From Candidatus Endomicrobiellum cryptotermitis (lineage in GTDB: Bacteria > Elusimicrobiota > Endomicrobiia > Endomicrobiales > Endomicrobiaceae), in assembly GCA_031257835.1 (NCBI GenBank), contig JAIRNY010000012.1, positions 62,001 to 126,000 of the forward strand: a DNA stretch of 64,000 nucleotides, written 5' to 3'. This document shows positions 11,299 through 20,997 of the stretch, in pieces. Position numbers and translations under genes: made by a program. The stretch's first letter is position 1, and each line of letters opens with the position of its first letter. The notes under the pieces were generated by a model, which saw only the letters and a list, made by a program, of their open reading frames with translations, did not search any database and had not been told where the DNA came from.

Positions 11299-12864
11299 AT
11301 GAAAAAAATAATATTGGCATTTTTTAGCTTAATATTTTTTGTAAAGTTTGCTTATACTGTTTCTGTTACTCCTTATGGCGCAGCAGAAACAGTTTCTGGA
11401 AGTTGCTTCCTTTTAGAAGACGAAAATTTTAGTGTTGTTGTTGACTGTGGGATTTTTATGTCGGAAGGTTTAGGGAGTGTAGAAGATAAAAATAGAAATA
11501 TAGATCCTAAACTTGTTAGAGCTAAAGTTTTTTGTTTAACGCACGCTCATTTAGACCATAGCGGTAAAATTCCACTTTTAATAAGTGATGGTTTTAATGG
11601 TAAAATTTATTCTACAGATGCCACAAAAGAAATGGCGTTGGAACTTTTTAGAAATAGGAATGGGTTTGACTTAATAAAAAGAAATTGGTTTTGGTCTTTA
11701 AGTCAAAAAGAAAAAGCTAAACGTAGAAAAAGTTTTGTTGTTGCTCATTGGAGGACAGAGTGTAAAAAAAATATAAAATCTTTAGAATATTCTAAAGATT
11801 TAGTTTATTTAACTGATTTGGAAAAGCAAGAAGGAATGAGGTTTTTGTTATGTAAGAACTGCTGCGAGTTAGAAACTCAAGAAATAGAAAAATATTTTGT
11901 TACAGTAGACTACAATTTAGAAAATAAGTTATTCGAAAACTTAACTGTAAAATTCATAAATGCTGGGCATATTCCAGGCTCTGCAAGTTTAATATTTAGT
12001 CTAGAGAATAAAAAAATTTTATTTTCTGGAGATTTAGGTAGTGGTTATTCTAGATTTAACGGGATGTTTGATGTTCCAGAAAGTGCAGACTTAATTTTTA
12101 TGGAAGCAACTTATGGTTCTAGTAATAAGAAAAGTTCTAATAAACAATATGACTTTTTTAGAAAAGATTTAGTTAAAGCACTTTCTAAAAACAAAGTTGT
12201 TTGGATTCCAGCGCTATCGCTTAATAGAACACAAAAAGTTTTGTACGAATTAAAGCTGATGCAGCAAGAAGGGTTACTTTCAAAACAAGTGCCAATTTAT
12301 TCTATATCTCCAAGTGCAAATTCTGTTACTACTTTATATCAAAAAGAGTTGCTTGAGAGTCAAGGGAAAGGAGATTGGTTTTTAGAAGATGTTTATCAGG
12401 AAGGTTCAATTTTGCCAACAGACACAAAACTTCAAATGGTAAGGAGTTATGACAAACAAATGATATTATTTTCGTCAAGCGGTGATTTGGATAAAGGGAA
12501 ATCTTATCAACTTGTTCCTAAAATGTTATCAAATAAAGATGTTTTTGTTATGTTAGTAAATTATGTTAACCCATTAAGTAATGCAGGCTTGGCACTTAAG
12601 GGCAAAAAACTACATGATGGTACAAAATGTGTTGCAAATGTAAAACAATATGATATTTTTTCTGATCATGCAGATTTTGATATGTTGCAAAAATGGCTAT
12701 TAAAACAAAATAAAAATGTAAAAATTTATATTGTTCATTCGAGTAAACAACACTCTCAAGATATTATAAAAGCTTTAAAAAAGTCTGGTTGGCAAAATGT
12801 AAATAGTGCAAAAATAGGAGCAACTATAAAACTAGATGAGATTAAGAAAAAAAATAGATATTAA
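11299..12864 (+). CDS. Metallo-beta-lactamase / beta-CASP (CPSF-like) protein with N-terminal signal-like segment
   Basis: MKKIILAFFSLIFFVKFAYT hydrophobic leader; YGAAETVSGSCFLLE; LTHAHLDHSG; NAGHIPGSASLIF; LFSGDLG; EATYGS; WIPALSLNRTQKVL; FSDHADFDML. Confidence 0.88.
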   Translation: MKKIILAFFSLIFFVKFAYTVSVTPYGAAETVSGSCFLLEDENFSVVVDCGIFMSEGLGSVEDKNRNIDPKLVRAKVFCLTHAHLDHSGKIPLLISDGFNGKIYSTDATKEMALELFRNRNGFDLIKRNWFWSLSQKEKAKRRKSFVVAHWRTECKKNIKSLEYSKDLVYLTDLEKQEGMRFLLCKNCCELETQEIEKYFVTVDYNLENKLFENLTVKFINAGHIPGSASLIFSLENKKILFSGDLGSGYSRFNGMFDVPESADLIFMEATYGSSNKKSSNKQYDFFRKDLVKALSKNKVVWIPALSLNRTQKVLYELKLMQQEGLLSKQVPIYSISPSANSVTTLYQKELLESQGKGDWFLEDVYQEGSILPTDTKLQMVRSYDKQMILFSSSGDLDKGKSYQLVPKMLSNKDVFVMLVNYVNPLSNAGLALKGKKLHDGTKCVANVKQYDIFSDHADFDMLQKWLLKQNKNVKIYIVHSSKQHSQDIIKALKKSGWQNVNSAKIGATIKLDEIKKKNRY

Positions 12865-13824
12865 CTTGAGAAATAGCATAATATTTACATTGTCTTTTTT
12901 AATTTTATGTGTGTGCGTATACGTTGTTAGAGGTTTTTGTTATTCTAAGAATTATATATTGGAAAAAGCAAACTATTATTTTTTTTTATGAAAACTATTT
13001 TCTTGCAGCTAGATGTTTTGAAAAAGCTGTAAACTTAAGAACTCTAGACTTAGATGTAGATGGCTATAGAGATTATGCGCAATCTTTATTTAATTTAGAA
13101 AATTATGACTTAGCAATAAAATATTTTAAACTTGTCACTGAACTTGATCCTTTTGATTTTGAAAATTTTTATACGTTGGGAAACGCACTCTATATTAAAG
13201 CTAATAATACAGGGGACAAAAACACCTTTTTACAAGCTTGCAAATACCTTAAAACAGCTATTAGTTTAAATCCAAATTCTGAAAAGTTGTACTTGCTTAT
13301 AGGTTTATGTTATAGGAAATGTGCTCTTTATAATGAAGCAAGATTATTTTATAATAAAGCTTTAAGGTCGCAAAAGTTTAGTAAAGCAGGTTTTTATAAA
13401 CCTTATTGGTAATACGTATAGACAGGAGGGGTTAAATCAAAATGCTTTAGAGTATTATGAGAGAGCAAAGTACAGCGATCCTTACTTTTTTATTGCTTAT
13501 TACAATATTGGTGATATATATTTTTATTTTAAAGATTTTGAACAAGCTTTATTTTATTATAAAAGATCTGTAAAAATTAATAAAGAGTTTGTTGCAGGTT
13601 ACATAAAAATTGCAAATACATACTATAAAAATAATGATTTTAAAAATTCTAAAAGTTGGGTATTAGAAGCTTTAAAAATTAATCCTAAAAATAGTAAGAT
13701 AAATTATATTTTAGGAATGTCTTTACTGAACCTTAATCAAAAAGAAGAAAGCTTAAAATATTTAAGATATGCAGCAAATTGTGGTGATAGTGAAGCTGTG
13801 TTGAGCTTAAAAACATTTTTTTAA
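12865..13824 (+). pseudogene. TPR-repeat membrane-anchored protein, two frameshifts
   Basis: TM segment (LRNSIIFTLSFLILCVCVYVV) from ~12865, frame change at a poly-T run (~12978), TPRs to 13412, then TPRs continue in another frame (GLNQNALEYYERAKYSDPYFFIAYYNIGDIYFYFKDFEQALFYYKRSVKIN...). Confidence 0.75.
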
Positions 13825-13836
13825 TTTGGAGTAAAA

Positions 13837-14163
13837 ATGTTTTATAGTAAAAAGTATTTATTTTTTATAGTAGCTGCTCTAATAGTTATTTCTCTTTATA
13901 GTTTTATTGACAATTTTTTTGAACTTGTTGAGATACATTTTAATTTTATTTTAGGTTTTTTTACTTTTTATTTCGCTATTTTATTTAGTTGTTTTTTAGT
14001 TTCTTTGATAGTGTTTATGTTGTTTAAATATGTTTACAAGTTAACTTTATTTATTTTAAAAAAGAAAAATAAAGATTTAAATTTAAAAGTATGGTGGTAT
14101 TGTTTTACATATTTTACTTACATTGTAATTTTTATTATTTTTTTGAAGGTTACACAATATTGA
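13837..14163 (+). CDS. Small multi-TM hypothetical membrane protein
   Basis: 108 aa, three hydrophobic segments; RBS-like ggag upstream. Confidence 0.5.
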   Translation: MFYSKKYLFFIVAALIVISLYSFIDNFFELVEIHFNFILGFFTFYFAILFSCFLVSLIVFMLFKYVYKLTLFILKKKNKDLNLKVWWYCFTYFTYIVIFIIFLKVTQY

Positions 14164-14199
14164 AGAAATATAATATAGCAACTTCACTACATTAATCAT

Positions 14200-14724
14200 C
14201 CACACAATCTTTAGACAATTTAGTCTTTTTAGATATAGAAACAACTGGTCTAAACCCATCAAATGGTGCTAAAATAATTGAAATTGCTATGCTAAAAATA
14301 TTAAATGGAAAGCAACAACAGTATCAAACTCTTGTAAATCCTGAAATCTTAATTCCTACAGAATGTTCAAGAATACATCATATCTATGACACTATGGTTA
14401 AAACTGCTCCATATTTTAGACATAATAGCAAAAAATATCATATCTTTTTTAAATGGTAGTGTAGTTGTATGTCATAATGCTTCTTTTGATTTGTTATTTG
14501 TACATAAAGAACTACATGATGCAGGATACTTTTTAAAAGATATTTATTATATAGACACTTTGTATATTGCAAGACGATACTTTAGTTTTAAGTCTAACAA
14601 GCTTTGCAATATAGCAAAAGCTTTAGGTGTTAATGTAAGTCAGAGCCATAGGGCTATAGCGGATGTTTTGACAATTTTGTCTGTAGCAAATTGTTTATTA
14701 AAGATATGTATGAACGAGAGCTAG
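14200..14724 (+). pseudogene. DnaQ-like 3'-5' exonuclease (DEDD), frameshifted
   Basis: QSLDNLVFLDIETTGLNPSNGAKIIEIAMLKI in one frame; SVVVCHNASFDLLFVHKEL and SHRAIADVLTILSV in a second frame (ORF 14386-14724). Confidence 0.8.
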
Positions 14725-14994
14725 AGAGCCTTTCTTTAGTTAGCTACAAGTACGAACCCGACAAATAAGTTGTCTTATCTGAAATTCCTCCATAATTGGC
14801 GATTTTATAATAAAAACCCCTATTTCCACATGAAACTGGCTAAATCTGATGCTAACCAATAAAAAATAATAGTAAATGATACTTGTTATTATCTTTTGAT
14901 ACTTAAAATAATTAGAAAATAGCTATTGACAAAATATGATAAAATTTGTATTATTTTACTATAGATTAAATAAAGATAAAAAAAAGAGAAAAAA

Positions 14995-15237
14995 ATGGAA
15001 AAAATACAAAATAAACAAATTATGGACATTAAAGAAGTATCAGAATATTTAGGAATAGGAAAGTCCAAAATATATAGCCTTATTAAAATGAAAAAAATTC
15101 CGGCCTCTAAGATTGGAAGACAATATAGGTTTTCAAAGGAAATTGTGGATGGTTGGTTAAGAGATAAAATTATTACAAAGAAAGACAATACTGCTACTCA
15201 AAATACAGTTTCTGTTAAGTCTGGAGAAGAAAAATAA
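14995..15237 (+). CDS. Excisionase/MerR-like helix-turn-helix DNA-binding protein
   Basis: MDIKEVSEYLGIGKSKIYSLIKMKKIPASKIGRQYRFSKEIVDGWL, excisionase-type HTH. Confidence 0.85.
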   Translation: MEKIQNKQIMDIKEVSEYLGIGKSKIYSLIKMKKIPASKIGRQYRFSKEIVDGWLRDKIITKKDNTATQNTVSVKSGEEK

Positions 15238-15263
15238 AAAATTACAACTACAGGAGGGGTGCA

Positions 15264-15623
15264 ATGGCTGAAAAAGTAGAGAAGGTTGGAGTAAAAAGAG
15301 AAGCAGGGTATCTTTATTTTATTGACAAAAATGGTGATGTCTCACGAGCTTTAATGGCAAGAGGTGGAAAAAAAGGCGGAAAACCTACAAGGGTAGCAAA
15401 AGTTGGCTTAAAGAAAGAGTCTGGCTATCTTTACTTTATTGACAAAAATGGTGATATTTCCAGGTCGGTAATGAGTAGGGGTGGTAAAAAGAAGAAATCT
15501 AAGAAAAAAGTTGCAAAAAAAGTAGTTAAAAAGAAAGTAGAAAAAAAAGCTGTAAAAAAAATAGCAAAAAAAGTAGTTAAAAAAGTTGCAAAGAAAGCAA
15601 CTAAGAAAAGTAAAAAGAAATAA
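15264..15623 (+). CDS. Histone-like lysine-rich protein with duplicated GYLYFIDKNGD module
   Basis: VGVKREAGYLYFIDKNGDVSRALMARGGKKG and VGLKKESGYLYFIDKNGDISRSVMSRGGKKK tandem modules; C-terminal KKVAKKVVKKKVEKKAVKK... tail; aggagg RBS. Confidence 0.85.
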   Translation: MAEKVEKVGVKREAGYLYFIDKNGDVSRALMARGGKKGGKPTRVAKVGLKKESGYLYFIDKNGDISRSVMSRGGKKKKSKKKVAKKVVKKKVEKKAVKKIAKKVVKKVAKKATKKSKKK

Positions 15624-15640
15624 AATTAATAAGTTAAGAA

Positions 15641-15690
15641 AAGGCTAAGGTTTTAGTAGTTTTTAAGTTTTACTGCTAGGCCTTTCTCTT
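15641..15690 (+). terminator. Imperfect hairpin plus T-run downstream of the histone-like gene
   Basis: aaggctaaggttttagtagt...actgctaggcctt followed by tctctttttttg. Confidence 0.5.
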
Positions 15691-15778
15691 TTTTTGTTTT
15701 TTTTGTTATAATTGATACATGCATGTACTTCTTTGTGAGGTTAAGTTTATCCTTGCAAGGATTTTTTTGGAATTATAT

Positions 15779-17143
15779 ATGAAAAATTTTTCAGTTATAA
15801 TACTTGCTGCAGGTTTAGGGACAAGAATGAAGTCTTCTTTACCTAAAGTTATGCACAATCTTTCTGGTAAACCTTTAATTAAGTGGGTCATAGATTCAGT
15901 GTTTCCCTTACGTCCAGACAATATAGTTGTAGTTGTTGGGTATAGGCATGAAATAGTTGAAGAATATTTATCTAAAAGTAATGTAAATGTAAAATTTATT
16001 TGTCAGGAAAGACAACTTGGTACAGCGCATGCTGTAATGCAAGCGAAAGAAATTTTAAAAAATTATAATGGTAATATTGTAGTTATAAGTGGAGATGTTC
16101 CTTTAATAAAAACAACTACAATATCAAGCTTAATAAAGAATAATCAAAAGAATGGGTCTGCATTTACGGTTTTATCAGCTGAAGTCAAGGATCCTTATGG
16201 CTATGGAAGAATTGTAAGAAAAGATGGCTTTTTAGAAAAAATAGTAGAAGAAAAAGACTCAAATCTAAGTGAAAAACAAATAAAAGAAATAAATTCTGGT
16301 ATTTATTGTTTTGATAAAAATCTATGGAAAGCTCTTTTGAAAGTTGAACCAAATAACGCAAAGAAAGAATATTATATAACAGACACAATTGCAATATTAA
16401 AGAAGTTAAACCATAAAGTGTCTGTACTTCTTACAAAAGATGAAGTTGAAATTAAAGGTATAAATACTAAACTAGAACTTTCTCAAGCAGAAACTCTTTT
16501 AAAAAACCAAAAAATAGAAAAGCTGCTAAATAGCGGTGTAAGTATTATAGATGTAAATAATGTGTATATATCTTACGATGCGATAATAAAGCAGGGCACT
16601 GTTATATACCCTGGAGTTTTTATTGGAGTGGGTGTTACCATTGGCAGAAATTGCGTTCTAAAAGGGTCAAGCTATATAGCAAATTCTAAAATTGATGATG
16701 AATGTATAGTGTCTTATTCGTATGTAGATGGTGCAACTATAGGTAAAAAAGTGAAAACAGGGCCATTTTCTCATTTAAGGCCAGGCTCTGTTTTAAAAGA
16801 AAACGTTAAAATTGGAAATTTTTCAGAGACTAAAAAATCTTTGATAGGGAAAAATTCAAAAGTTAATCATCTATCTTATATAGGTGATGCTCAGATTGGA
16901 GCGAATGTAAATATAGGGGCAGGTACAATAACTTGCAATTATGATGGTAAGCATAAGCATCAAACAATAATTGAACAAGATGTTTTTGTTGGATCTAACG
17001 CAAATATTGTTGCTCCTGTAAAAATAGGTAAAGGTTCTTTAATTGCAGCTGGTTCTACAATAACTCATGATGTGCCAAAAGGAAAGCTTGCAATAGCAAG
17101 GGTAAGGCAAGAACTAAAACGTAGAATAAAAAATAGGCTTTAA
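15779..17143 (+). CDS. glmU: Bifunctional N-acetylglucosamine-1-phosphate uridyltransferase / acetyltransferase
   Basis: MKNFSVIILAAGLGTRMKSSLPKVMHNLSGKPL; C-terminal left-handed beta-helix hexapeptides (NIGAGTITCNYDGKHKHQT). Confidence 0.97.
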   Translation: MKNFSVIILAAGLGTRMKSSLPKVMHNLSGKPLIKWVIDSVFPLRPDNIVVVVGYRHEIVEEYLSKSNVNVKFICQERQLGTAHAVMQAKEILKNYNGNIVVISGDVPLIKTTTISSLIKNNQKNGSAFTVLSAEVKDPYGYGRIVRKDGFLEKIVEEKDSNLSEKQIKEINSGIYCFDKNLWKALLKVEPNNAKKEYYITDTIAILKKLNHKVSVLLTKDEVEIKGINTKLELSQAETLLKNQKIEKLLNSGVSIIDVNNVYISYDAIIKQGTVIYPGVFIGVGVTIGRNCVLKGSSYIANSKIDDECIVSYSYVDGATIGKKVKTGPFSHLRPGSVLKENVKIGNFSETKKSLIGKNSKVNHLSYIGDAQIGANVNIGAGTITCNYDGKHKHQTIIEQDVFVGSNANIVAPVKIGKGSLIAAGSTITHDVPKGKLAIARVRQELKRRIKNRL

Positions 17144-17183
17144 AAAATTTTTTAACTGTTATTAAATATAAACAAGAGGATTT

Positions 17184-18116
17184 ATGAAACTTAAAATTAT
17201 TTCAGGTAATGCTAATATTGAACTTGCAAAACAAATTACAAAACATTTAGGGATACCTTTAAGTAAGGCAAACGTTAACAGGTTTAGTGATGGAGAAGTT
17301 CAAGTAAAAATAGTTGAAAATATTAGAGGTGCAGATTGTTATATAATTCAACCAACAATTAAGCCTGTTAATGAGCATCTAATGGAACTTTTAATTATTG
17401 CAGATGCTTTAAAAAGGGCTTCCGCTAGAAGAATTATTGCTGTTATGCCTTACTATGGTTATGCAAGGCAAGATAGAAAATCAGAACCAAGAGTTCCAAT
17501 TACTGCAAGACTAGTTGCAGACTTGCTTGCAACGGCAGGCATTACAAGAGTTTTAACAATGGACTTGCATGCTGGGCAAATACAAGGTTTTTTTGATATC
17601 CCTGTTGACCATCTTTACGGCATGCCAGTACTTGTAAATTATTTTAAAGAAAAAAAGTTAAACGATATTGTTATAGTTTCGCCTGATACAGGTGGAGTAG
17701 AAAGGGCAAGAGCTTTTGCAAAGTATTTTAATGCGGAACTTGCTATTATAGATAAAAGAAGACCTCTACCGAATGAAGCTTCTATTATGAATCTTATTGG
17801 CGAAGTTAAAGATAAAATCTGTATAATTTTAGATGATATGATTGATACTGCCGGTACTTTAACAAAAGTTGCAGACGCAATAAAAATAAAAGGTGCATCT
17901 AGAATTTTTGCAGCGGCTTCTCATGGAGTTCTTTCTGGGCAAGCAAAGCAAAAAATTCAAGACTCTTCAATAGAAGAGGTTGTTATAACGGACTCTATAC
18001 CTCTTTCAAATGATGGCCCTGTAGAAAAGGTAGTTGTTTTAAGTATAGCTCCTCTTTTTTCAGAAGCTATAATGAGAATTTCAAATGACGAATCTATAAG
18101 CGCATTATTTCTGTAA
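17184..18116 (+). CDS. prs: Ribose-phosphate pyrophosphokinase
   Basis: YYGYARQDRKSEPRVPITARLVADLLATAGITRVLTMDLHAGQIQGFFDIPVDHL; VSPDTGGVERARAFA; CIILDDMIDTAGTL. Confidence 0.98.
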   Translation: MKLKIISGNANIELAKQITKHLGIPLSKANVNRFSDGEVQVKIVENIRGADCYIIQPTIKPVNEHLMELLIIADALKRASARRIIAVMPYYGYARQDRKSEPRVPITARLVADLLATAGITRVLTMDLHAGQIQGFFDIPVDHLYGMPVLVNYFKEKKLNDIVIVSPDTGGVERARAFAKYFNAELAIIDKRRPLPNEASIMNLIGEVKDKICIILDDMIDTAGTLTKVADAIKIKGASRIFAAASHGVLSGQAKQKIQDSSIEEVVITDSIPLSNDGPVEKVVVLSIAPLFSEAIMRISNDESISALFL

Positions 18117-18164
18117 GTGTTAAACAAAGAATATATTAATGTGCAATGACAATGGAGGCTTTAA

Positions 18165-18839
18165 ATGAAGGAAGTTATTTTAGACGTACAGACAAGAGAG
18201 TTAGGATCAAAAAGTACCTTGTCTACTTTAAGAAAAAAACAAAAAATACCAGCTGTATTTTATGGGAAAAATATAAAGCCGGAATCTATAGCAGTTGAGG
18301 CAAAAAATTTTATGTCTATAATAGAAAAAAATGGTGCAAATATTATTATTGATTTAAATTTTAAAAGTGGTAAAAAACCAGTTATTGTAAAATCTTTACA
18401 ACGAGATGTTTTAACGCAAAATCCTATACATATAGATTTTCAGTCTATTTCTTTGGAAGACAAAGTTGAAGTTTTGGTCCCTATACATGTTGAGGGAGTT
18501 GCAGACGGTGTTAAGAATTTTGGTGGAGTTATGGAATTTATTGTTAGGGAAGTTAAAGTCAAAGCTCTTCCTAAGAGCATACCTCAGATGATTGCTGTTG
18601 ATGTAAGCTCTCTTGGGTTAGGGCAAGCTTTAACAATTGCAGACTTACCAAAAATTGACGGCCTAGATTATATTCAAGATCCTAGTACTTTGATAGTTAA
18701 TGTTATAACGGTTGCTGCAGAAGAAGAAAAACCTAAGGAGGAAAGTACTGAAACTGCTCAACCAGAAGTAATAAGTAAAGGTAAAAAAGATAAAGAAGAA
18801 GGTGCTGAATCTTCTTCTACAAGTGGAGTAAAAAAATAA
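18165..18839 (+). CDS. rplY: 50S ribosomal protein L25 (Ctc form)
   Basis: L25/TL5 fold: LGSKSTLSTLRKKQKIPAVFYGKNI; VLVPIHVEGVADGVKNFGGVMEFIVREVKVKALPKSIP. Confidence 0.95.
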   Translation: MKEVILDVQTRELGSKSTLSTLRKKQKIPAVFYGKNIKPESIAVEAKNFMSIIEKNGANIIIDLNFKSGKKPVIVKSLQRDVLTQNPIHIDFQSISLEDKVEVLVPIHVEGVADGVKNFGGVMEFIVREVKVKALPKSIPQMIAVDVSSLGLGQALTIADLPKIDGLDYIQDPSTLIVNVITVAAEEEKPKEESTETAQPEVISKGKKDKEEGAESSSTSGVKK

Positions 18840-18885
18840 ATATATAAACATATAAAATTTTTTTGCGCACACGGACCTTGTAACT

Positions 18886-19476
18886 ATGAAGAATGTGGAT
18901 ATTAAACTTTTTGTAGGACTTGGTAATCCGGGACATAAGTACATAAATACCCGCCATAATCTAGGGTTTGTAATTTTAGATGCAATAGCAAAAAAAATGT
19001 ATTTAGAATTTAAATCTTGGGATAATATGGCAAATATTTCTTTTTGTGATAAATTTAACAGGGGAATATGGTTTTTAAAACCCAGCACATTTATGAATCT
19101 TTCCGGTCTTGCTATAGCATTTTTTGCAAGATATTATAAGATTAAACCTACAGAAATTTTTGTTTTTTATGATGACTTTTCAATTGTTTTAGGGGACTGT
19201 AGAATAAGAATGTCAGGTTCTTCTGGTGGACATAACGGTATAAAATCTATTATAGAACATTTAAATACAGAAAAATTCCCAAGAATGAAATTGGGTATAG
19301 GACCTCTTCCAAAAAATATGGACGTTTCTAGTTTTGTTCTATCTAAATTTTTAAAAGAAGATGAAGAGGATATAATTTTAATAAAAGAAAAAGCAATTTT
19401 AGTTTTTAATGAAGTAATTAATTCTGGAGTAAATAAAGCAGCATCAACATTAGCAAACAGAAAAAGTGGAAAATAG
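18886..19476 (+). CDS. pth: Peptidyl-tRNA hydrolase
   Basis: LFVGLGNPGHKYINTRHNLGF; KPSTFMNLSG; DDFSIVLGDCRIRMSGSSGGHNGIKSI. Confidence 0.97.
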   Translation: MKNVDIKLFVGLGNPGHKYINTRHNLGFVILDAIAKKMYLEFKSWDNMANISFCDKFNRGIWFLKPSTFMNLSGLAIAFFARYYKIKPTEIFVFYDDFSIVLGDCRIRMSGSSGGHNGIKSIIEHLNTEKFPRMKLGIGPLPKNMDVSSFVLSKFLKEDEEDIILIKEKAILVFNEVINSGVNKAASTLANRKSGK

Positions 19477-19591
19477 TATATTAAAGTGTACAAATAAAAT
19501 AATTAATGCTACAATCTTAACATGTCCATTAAAATAAAAGTATTGCCAGAAACACAAAAAGTAATTTATAATTTTAAAGAAAGGAATATTT

Positions 19592-20500
19592 GTGATGAAC
19601 AAAAACTGGATTTTTAGCAGTTTAGTTCTCCTGATTTTTCTCTCAAACAATCTTTTTGCAGCTGCAGGTACAACAGTTTTTAATTTTTTAAAGTTACCAA
19701 AGAATGCACAGCAAGCTGCTTTAGCAAATTTGACAACTTTTAATACAAACCTTTCTTTTGTAAATCCTGCAGTTTTAGGATTTGCAGATCACTACAACAT
19801 TCAGGCATCAAAAGCAATTCACTTCCAAAACACAGGATACAATTCTTTTAATTTTGCAATGCCTTATAAGGATTTTGGTTTTAGTTTATCTTATTTTGGT
19901 TTTGACTATGGCAAATTTGACCGCTATCTTGAAGATTCTAGCGGTGGCTATATTGAAAATGGCACATTTGGAGCAGCTGATTCTTGTGTGCAGGTAAGTG
20001 CGGGATATCGTATAATAAATATTTTATCTTTAGGGACAGATGTTAAGTATATATTTACAAATATTGATAATATAAAAATGAACGGTCTTGCTTTCGATTT
20101 GTCTGCATTTTTACTGTTAAGTGATAAGTGGTCATTAGCTTTAGGTTTAGAAAATTTGGGAGCTAAAGTAGATGGATATATACTTCCTTATAATGTATAT
20201 TTATCGTATACAAATAAAATTATTGAACCTTGCCAACTTGGTGTTGAGTTGAAATCTTTTTTTGATAATACGATGTGGCTCAAGACTGCTATAGAAGTTG
20301 GAGTTGGTGAAAATTTTGTTTTAAGAGGAGGTTATAATTGGGCATTAACAAACAGCAACTCTTCTTTAGGTAGTTGGTATCAAAGAAACTTATCTTTAGG
20401 GTTTGGTTTAAAAATTAATATTGTTCGCATAGATTATGCGTGGTTACCGTACGGAGATTTAGGAAACAGTAACATAATTTCATTAAAGGTGGTGTTCTAA
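19592..20500 (+). CDS. PorV/PorQ-like outer membrane protein
   Basis: Signal peptide; AGTTVFNFLKLPKNAQQAALANLTT...NPAVLGF; beta-barrel-like alternating pattern. Confidence 0.8.
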   Translation: MMNKNWIFSSLVLLIFLSNNLFAAAGTTVFNFLKLPKNAQQAALANLTTFNTNLSFVNPAVLGFADHYNIQASKAIHFQNTGYNSFNFAMPYKDFGFSLSYFGFDYGKFDRYLEDSSGGYIENGTFGAADSCVQVSAGYRIINILSLGTDVKYIFTNIDNIKMNGLAFDLSAFLLLSDKWSLALGLENLGAKVDGYILPYNVYLSYTNKIIEPCQLGVELKSFFDNTMWLKTAIEVGVGENFVLRGGYNWALTNSNSSLGSWYQRNLSLGFGLKINIVRIDYAWLPYGDLGNSNIISLKVVF

Positions 20501-20997
20501 ATGAAAAATAAATTGTTAGAAAAGAATATTAGTATAGTACTTATACTAATCTTTTTTTGTTGTTTTTCTTTTGCTGGTTTTGGTAAAAAAAGCTCCAATG
20601 ACTTATAACTTGGAAATGGAAGTTAAGGATTGCAAGCTAAAATTTCTGATCCAACCGCTCCAAAAACAATAGAAATTGCTTTTTATGCAATAGACGGAGA
20701 TTCGAGCAACATAGATTTAAGTTTTTCATTAAAAATAATATATGGTATCGGAAAACAAACAATGTAATAGTTCATAATTTCGTGTATGAACGTGTTCCAA
20801 TTAAATTGATTTCACAAGCGCAAGAAGTTAGCGGTGTGGACTACTTAGATGGTACTGATTCTATGTATGCTATTTATGGTTACCCCCCACCCCCCCCAAA
20901 AAAAAAAGTGCGAAATATAATTGATACTGACTTTAAAGATTTTGACATTTTGCAAAGACCAAGGAGAGCTTTTCCTGACTCGAGGTGTTCTAAATGA
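20501..20997 (+). pseudogene. Partial, degenerate duplicate of the N-terminal part of the downstream subtilase
   Basis: Near-identical nucleotide copy of 20994-21345 (offset 493 bp) with indels, a C6-A-C8-A10 tract, and later divergence. Confidence 0.9.
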
